NCBI GenBank assembly: GCA_013397795.1
Contig: VZTJ01004015.1
Span: 1,563,115-1,627,114, forward strand
DNA: 64,000 bases
Reading direction: 5' to 3'
Source of the DNA: Orthonyx spaldingii
Lineage: Eukaryota; Chordata; Aves; Passeriformes; Orthonychidae
Positions 62,301 to 64,000 of this stretch are shown piece after piece. Below the pieces are notes generated by a model, which worked only from the letters and a program-made list of their open reading frames with translations, ran no database searches and was not told the origin of the DNA. Position 1 is the first letter of the stretch, and each line of letters opens with the position of its first letter. Position numbers and translations under genes: made by a program.

Positions 62301-63977
62301 TCCCCATCCCAAATGTCTACAGCTACTACTCAAAGTTCTCTCTTAAAAGACTTACCTTGCTAAGGTTTGAGTACAGGTCCACTACACTGTTACAGAATTT
62401 TTCCACATCCTGGGTAAGGAGTTGATCTGGATTAGCTATTCTGTTGTCCAGATTTCCCATTTTGTAGTATGTATAAGCTCTGAAACAAAACAATAGCTAA
62501 GTGGCAGAAAAAAAAATATATTACCTGGGATCTGAAATAACTGGACAGTCTTTGCTTCATACAACTAAGATGCAAAGTAGTGCAAACATTAATTACTGTA
62601 TAGAATCAACATAGCTTGTGCTTCTGCCTGACTACATCCACATTAAATCCTGCAGGATTGTTTAGGCATTTAGGCTTCAGGGTGTCTTAGTTGAAGCTCA
62701 GGCTCATGCTGCTGTTGAACTTAGAAACCCCTCACACACTCTGCTACAGCACATCTGACAACTAAAATTCAGTGCAGAAGGACGGAAGGAGCTACTGAAG
62801 CTCATGCATCCCACTGAACCTTCACCATACCAAGGTGACTGAGGTACTCTGGAATCTGACCCAATCACGGAAGCAGTACAGTGCATTTTTTTCCCCAATT
62901 GAGCCAACTTTGCTGTCTTTGTATCTATGGCATATATAACCTGGATAAGCCACTCATCCTCAACCTCAAGTTAATTGCAATCTTGCAAGCTTCTTACCAT
63001 GTGCTTAAAATGATTTGAACCAACTTTTAAAAACTGTAGACAAGGTGTTACTTACTTAAGATATTCCTCATAGAGGTATCTGGTAAGTCGTACTCGGAAG
63101 CAAAGTTTCAGCTCATTTAGACCATACTTCAGGAAGTTATTCACTAAAGAGATCTAAAGTAAGAGACAATAATATTTAGCTAACAAGATTAAATATCCTT
63201 AGATCAGTTTGCAACATAAATAGTGTAAACACTTTAAAATAGATCAATTCCCCGTTAAAGTCAATAATGCCATAAACACACCTAAGACAAATCATGCAAT
63301 GTCTACAGGACCACTGCTTAGGTCTCTGTCTCCAGTTCCCAGTGGATCTCACCACTTAAGATAACATTATGTTCATATTGCATATTTTCAGTTCTTCTGA
63401 CATACCCTAGGAAAGAGTCACCACTTGACAACCACTCCCTTAAATCTGTCAACTAGTTTTAAAATTTATTGCAAACCAGGTAGTAACAATTATTTCTATC
63501 TGGTGCAGATCAGAAATGTCAACAAGATGTAGGAGAGTTAAAGCATGGAAGAAGGCAGAATAAATCTGTGAAAAATGTAAGAAATATAAAAATCAAGGTC
63601 TAAAAAAATCCTCATCTTCAATGGTGCCAAAAGAATCTCAAACCTATAGTCAAAATTGCCATCAACAAAACTAACCTGAAAACCTAAACATATCTGTTTA
63701 AAAACAGTTGCAACCAATAAAGAAATATGCTGATAAAGTTTCCCACACACTGGAGCCAGAAAATTAAATATATTTTAATACAGACCTGCATGTAAAACAA
63801 CTAATTTCCATAGGCTTTAAGACACTCCTTTGAGACCTTTTCCTCAAATTCTTAATTTACATTTAAAATATATTCTACTAAAAGGTGAGCACAAGAAGAG
63901 CACTTACAGCAGGCATTGCAGCAATGAAGTTGAACAAGTATTTCTTGAAATCTTTTCTGCTGCGGCCAATGATAGCA
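53275..63977 (-). CDS. ABCD3: ABCD3 (PMP70), peroxisomal ABC half-transporter, 19 exons, 5' end outside the window
   Basis: PMP70 is an ABC half-transporter of the peroxisomal membrane. It works as a homodimer and moves long-chain, branched-chain, dicarboxylic and bile-acid-intermediate acyl-CoAs into the peroxisome for beta-oxidation. Nineteen exons on the minus strand, joined in order, give 546 codons and a stop, the C-terminal five-sixths of the 659-residue human protein. Numbering from the first complete codon, the transmembrane domain runs to about residue 270, with an EAA-like segment NSEEIAFYNG at 163-172. The nucleotide-binding domain has Walker A GPNGCGKSS (exon 17), signature LSGGEKQR (exon 20), Walker B FAILDE (exon 21) and the H-loop TVSHR (exon 22). 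All splice sites are GT-AG and all phases join. The most divergent part against human is the linker before the NBD, with one residue fewer. The N-terminal exons with the peroxisome-targeting region lie right of the window. Confidence 0.98.
54105..54161 (-). CDS. ABCD3: ABCD3 exon 22 (H-loop)
   Basis: Nineteen codons, VGITLFTVSHRKSLWKHHD, phase 0 at both ends. The His in TVSHR is the switch histidine that contacts the ATP gamma-phosphate in ABC proteins. Confidence 0.97.
55385..55489 (-). CDS. ABCD3: ABCD3 exon 21 (Walker B and D-loop)
   Basis: Thirty-five codons, phase 0 at both ends. FAILDE is the Walker B motif with the catalytic glutamate, followed by the CTSAVS D-loop region. Confidence 0.97.
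55911..56030 (-). CDS. ABCD3: ABCD3 exon 20 (ABC signature)
   Basis: Forty codons, phase 0 at both ends. The LSGGEKQRMA signature sits at the exon end, after the helical segment VLKEYLDNVQLGQIL. His-to-Gln at the LGH(I) position is the only clear change from human. Confidence 0.97.
56248..56337 (-). CDS. ABCD3: ABCD3 exon 19
   Basis: Thirty codons, RPYMTLGTLRDQVIYPD to KGISDQ, phase 0 at both ends. It continues directly from the Q-loop glutamine at the end of exon 18. Confidence 0.97.
56439..56504 (-). CDS. ABCD3: ABCD3 exon 18 (Q-loop)
   Basis: Twenty-two codons, LWPLFGGRLTKP to LFYVPQ, phase 0. The last residue is the Q-loop glutamine that senses Mg-ATP and couples the NBD to the membrane domain. 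Confidence 0.97.
56597..56674 (-). CDS. ABCD3: ABCD3 exon 17 (Walker A)
   Basis: Twenty-six codons, VRSGANVLICGPNGCGKSSL to RVLGE, phase 0. GPNGCGKSS is the ATP-binding P-loop, identical to that known in human PMP70. Confidence 0.98.
57034..57097 (-). CDS. ABCD3: ABCD3 exon 16
   Basis: One base completing a Lys codon, then 21 codons, FDHVPLVTPNGDVLIQDLNFE. This is the first beta-sheet of the NBD, where the aromatic residue of the A-loop is expected. Confidence 0.96.
58111..58183 (-). CDS. ABCD3: ABCD3 exon 15 (linker to the NBD)
   Basis: Two bases completing an Asp codon, 23 codons (ADKKQPLSLIPGSGEII and on), and two bases of Lys. It is weakly conserved against human in its first part, while IPGSGEII matches. 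Confidence 0.94.
58260..58348 (-). CDS. ABCD3: ABCD3 exon 14
   Basis: Completes a Gly codon, then encodes FTARITELMQVLKDLNSGKY to MISQEK. It matches the human helix after the membrane domain but has a single Gln where human has two before the final Glu-Lys. Confidence 0.96.
58799..58890 (-). CDS. ABCD3: ABCD3 exon 13
   Basis: Thirty codons and two bases: DYYQSGRMLLRMSQALGRIV to EMTRLAG. It encodes the helical segment that carries the chain from the membrane domain toward the NBD. Phase 0 start, phase 2 end. Confidence 0.97.
58969..59066 (-). CDS. ABCD3: ABCD3 exon 12
   Basis: Completes a Tyr codon and encodes LATVVGYLVVSRPFLNL to HAELLE, including part of a transmembrane helix. The short SDPRHQNSTHA part differs from human at several sites. 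Confidence 0.97.
59190..59259 (-). CDS. ABCD3: ABCD3 exon 11
   Basis: Twenty-three codons plus one base: VEHLHNFILFRFSMGFIDTI and on. Hydrophobic and near-identical to human. Phase 0 start, phase 1 end. Confidence 0.97.
59680..59749 (-). CDS. ABCD3: ABCD3 exon 10 (EAA-like motif)
   Basis: Completes Ser, then EEIAFYNGNLREKQTIHKTF to RKL. This is the EAA-like motif of ABCD proteins, in a cytosolic loop that couples to the NBD. Confidence 0.97.
60082..60224 (-). CDS. ABCD3: ABCD3 exon 9
   Basis: Forty-seven codons plus two bases. It has a transmembrane helix (MMAYLIVSGFFLTRLRRP), then the conserved KYEGEYRYVNSRLITN loop that leads into the EAA-like motif. It is the longest coding exon in the window for this gene. 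Confidence 0.98.
61334..61390 (-). CDS. ABCD3: ABCD3 exon 8
   Basis: Nineteen codons, PFLDIVLYIFKLTSAIGAQ, phase 0 at both ends. A transmembrane segment identical to my memory of human PMP70. Confidence 0.97.
62356..62479 (-). CDS. ABCD3: ABCD3 exon 7
   Basis: Completes a Lys codon, then 41 codons: AYTYYKMGNLDNRIANPDQ to LYSNLSK. The NPDQLLTQDVEKF stretch is a hallmark conserved among ABCD half-transporters. Confidence 0.98.
63056..63153 (-). CDS. ABCD3: ABCD3 exon 6
   Basis: Thirty-two codons and two bases: ISLVNNFLKYGLNELKLCFR to YLYEEYL. Phase 0 start, phase 2 end. Part of the membrane domain and its cytosolic extension. Confidence 0.98.
63908..63977 (-). CDS. ABCD3: ABCD3 exon 5 (leftmost N-terminal exon present)
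   Basis: Completes a codon with one base, then 23 codons: AIIGRSRKDFKKYLFNF to AAMPA. I chose the acceptor CATTTACAG ending at 63978 because GIIGRSRKDF follows at the same place in human. An alternative AG further upstream would add residues that do not match. Exons 1-4 are beyond the window. Confidence 0.95.
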
Positions 63978-64000
63978 CTGTAAATGACCACCAGCTAAGA

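Larger units (their letters stand above)
53353..63907 (-). other. ABCD3: ABCD3 introns (18 in this window)
   Basis: The introns range from about 76 bp (58184-58259) to about 1.2 kb (54162-55384), all GT-AG. Those above 300 bp (53353-54104, 54162-55384, 55490-55910, 56675-57033, 57098-58110, 58349-58798, 59260-59679, 59750-60081, 60225-61333, 61391-62355, 62480-63055, 63154-63907) contain AT-rich sequence. I recognise no transposable element, RNA gene or nested gene in them. Open frames on the plus strand across this region are shadows of the exons or chance frames. Confidence 0.8.

Noticed and set aside
63978..64000. Extension of ABCD3 exon 5 to an AG further upstream
   Set aside because: The extra codons (LVVIYS) do not match PMP70 and themselves contain a good acceptor, CATTTACAG, at the position expected from the human exon.

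Overview
The window is vertebrate nuclear DNA, most likely from a bird. It has split genes with GT-AG introns, low gene density, AT-rich intergenic sequence, CR1 retroposons ending in the typical octamer-like tail, and one solo LTR. It holds two recognisable protein-coding genes in the order and convergent orientation known from human 1p21-22: F3 (tissue factor, plus strand) and ABCD3 (peroxisomal membrane transporter PMP70, minus strand). The species cannot be fixed from the sequence alone.

Layout. Bases 1 to about 34,340 are a gene desert upstream of F3. In it I can support a 55-N assembly gap flanked by a suspicious near-duplicate (3891-4096), a plus-strand 3' CR1 fragment (5782-6150), a solo LTR on the minus strand with a 6-bp target-site duplication (20755-21295), a perfect 26-bp palindrome (29017-29042), small tandem repeats, and a GC-rich segment with an unexplained 213-codon open frame (13941-14582). 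A CpG island at about 34,590-35,480 contains the TATA-box promoter of F3. The six F3 coding exons run from 34947 to 40397 and give a 286-residue precursor with intron phases 1-2-1-0-1. The inferred 1.8-kb 3' UTR contains an antisense CR1 insertion and six AUUUA pentamers, and ends at a poly(A) signal at 42210. The interval 42,240-53,000 is intergenic or 3'-flanking, with a CR1 relic at 49910 and one low-confidence exon-like open segment at 50766-50981 (minus strand).

From 53,275 to the right edge are 19 coding exons of ABCD3 in reverse order (exons 5-23 by comparison with the human gene; the N-terminal exons lie beyond the window). They encode 546 C-terminal residues: part of the transmembrane domain with the EAA-like motif, then a complete nucleotide-binding domain with Walker A, signature, Walker B and H-loop.

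The two genes are neighbours but not functionally linked. Tissue factor is the cell-surface receptor for factor VII that starts blood coagulation. PMP70 imports branched-chain, long-chain and bile-acid-intermediate acyl-CoAs into peroxisomes. I found no credible new multigene system. The points most worth a second look are the F3 cytoplasmic tail without any phosphorylatable residue, a 42-bp promoter-proximal tandem duplication, the CR1-containing F3 3' UTR, the orphan exon-like segment, and the probable assembly error at the gap.
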